NCBI GenBank assembly: GCA_029859085.1
Contig: JAOUDU010000135.1
Coordinates: forward strand, 1 to 7,168
Origin: Gammaproteobacteria bacterium
GTDB taxonomy: Bacteria; Pseudomonadota; Gammaproteobacteria; Pseudomonadales; Halieaceae
Length of the DNA: 7,168 bases
Direction of reading: 5' to 3'
Of this stretch, positions 6,597-7,168 are shown piece after piece (positions within the stretch are counted from its first letter, which is position 1; each line of letters begins with the position of its first letter). The notes beneath the pieces are model-generated. The model ran no database searches and had not been told where the DNA came from. It worked only from the letters and a program-made list of their open reading frames with translations. The position numbers and the translations under genes were made by a program.

Positions 6597-6632
6597 GCCT
6601 GGCGCTGCCGCGGCTGTATTGGCGGTTTTGTA

Positions 6633-6661
6633 TTCAGTTTGGGCCCCTATCGTCATACACT
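6633..6661 (+). promoter_or_regulatory. Possible pepA promoter
   Basis: In the 96-base gap before pepA, TACACT (6656-6661) is a fair -10 box. TTCAGT (6633-6638), 17 bases upstream, is a poor -35. The region is more A+T-rich than its surroundings. Read-through from the RDD gene is an equally good explanation for pepA expression. Confidence 0.25.
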
Positions 6662-6692
6662 ATGCGGCTAACCAACAGACTGGAAAAACGAG

Positions 6693-7168
6693 ATGACTGC
6701 GATCACCTTCACCGCGCGCAAGATTGCCGATGCTGCCAGGGGCAGCAGCCAATGCGTCATACTGCCCCTGTTCCACCGCAGGAAGCTCACTGCAGCGGCG
6801 CAGCAACTGGATGATGCCTCCGGCGGAGCGATCAAGGCCGCGATCGCGCTGGGGGATTTTTCCGGAAAATCAGGTGAAAGCTGCATACTCCCCGGTGTGG
6901 GCGCCTCCCGGCGACTGCTGCTGGTGGGCTGCGGTGACGCCGCCACCTTCGACCGCGCCGCCGCCCGGGAATTCGCCCGCACCCTGACCAAGGCCATCAA
7001 CGCCACCAGGGCCAGTGATGCTGTCCTGCACATAACCGACCTGCACCCGAAAGATGGCAGTACCCCCTGGCTGATGCAGACACTGGCGCAGCACCTGACC
7101 TGTGCCAGCTACCGCTACACCGAGACAGTCTCCAAACCCAAGCCGCCGATGAAACTGGCGCGCATGGT
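6693..7168 (+). CDS. pepA: Leucyl aminopeptidase PepA, N-terminal part (3' end cut by window edge)
   Basis: The 158 visible residues match the N-terminal domain of M17 leucyl aminopeptidases (full length about 480-500). They include the run LGDFSGKSGE...LPGVGASRRLLLVGCGD, followed by the FDRAAAREFARTLTKAI helix. The start resembles other gammaproteobacterial PepA proteins. The two-metal catalytic domain lies beyond the window, so its residues cannot be checked. PepA is a cytoplasmic hexamer that removes N-terminal residues from peptides. In E. coli it also binds DNA in Xer recombination and carAB control. The ATG at 6693 has only a weak upstream GGAAAA/CGAG. An RDD gene lies directly upstream, rather than the divergent lptF often found next to pepA in this class. 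Confidence 0.9.
   Translation, partial: MTAITFTARKIADAARGSSQCVILPLFHRRKLTAAAQQLDDASGGAIKAAIALGDFSGKSGESCILPGVGASRRLLLVGCGDAATFDRAAAREFARTLTKAINATRASDAVLHITDLHPKDGSTPWLMQTLAQHLTCASYRYTETVSKPKPPMKLARM

Overview
The window is dense, high-GC bacterial chromosome with nine protein-coding genes and short intergenic gaps. Two of the nine are cut by the window ends. The gene families (bolA, trhO, RDD, pepA, an AraC regulator with an arabinose-binding-type N-terminus) and an HsaA-type steroid monooxygenase suggest a gammaproteobacterium. A marine steroid- or lipid-degrading lineage such as Halieaceae or Spongiibacteraceae fits, but this placement is inference. No rRNA, tRNA, CRISPR array, insertion sequence or phage gene was found.

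Left part (1-1651, minus strand): a DHRS1-like short-chain dehydrogenase/reductase lies upstream of the start of an HsaA-like flavin-dependent monooxygenase that runs off the left edge. This looks like the border of a steroid-catabolism cluster. Divergent from it (1754-2593, plus) is a secreted trypsin-like serine protease with a visible His-Asp-Ser triad. It converges on the next block over a GC-rich hairpin.

Middle part (2641-5017, minus strand): an AraC-family regulator, then bolA, then trhO. bolA and trhO are 8 bases apart, and the trhO ribosome-binding site touches the bolA stop codon, so they are probably a translationally coupled pair. A TATAAT box lies between the regulator gene and bolA.

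Right part (5191-7168, plus strand): an uncharacterised protein with a compact N-terminal module and a proline-rich tail of degenerate repeats, then an RDD-family membrane protein, then the 5' part of the leucyl aminopeptidase gene pepA. The 173-base gap between the AraC regulator and the uncharacterised gene holds candidate divergent promoters and a perfect AT-rich palindrome.

Most of the window is housekeeping or ordinary accessory content, and I see no clear undescribed defence or mobile system. The parts most worth a second look are the repeat-tailed protein and its RDD partner, and the DHRS1-like reductase beside hsaA.
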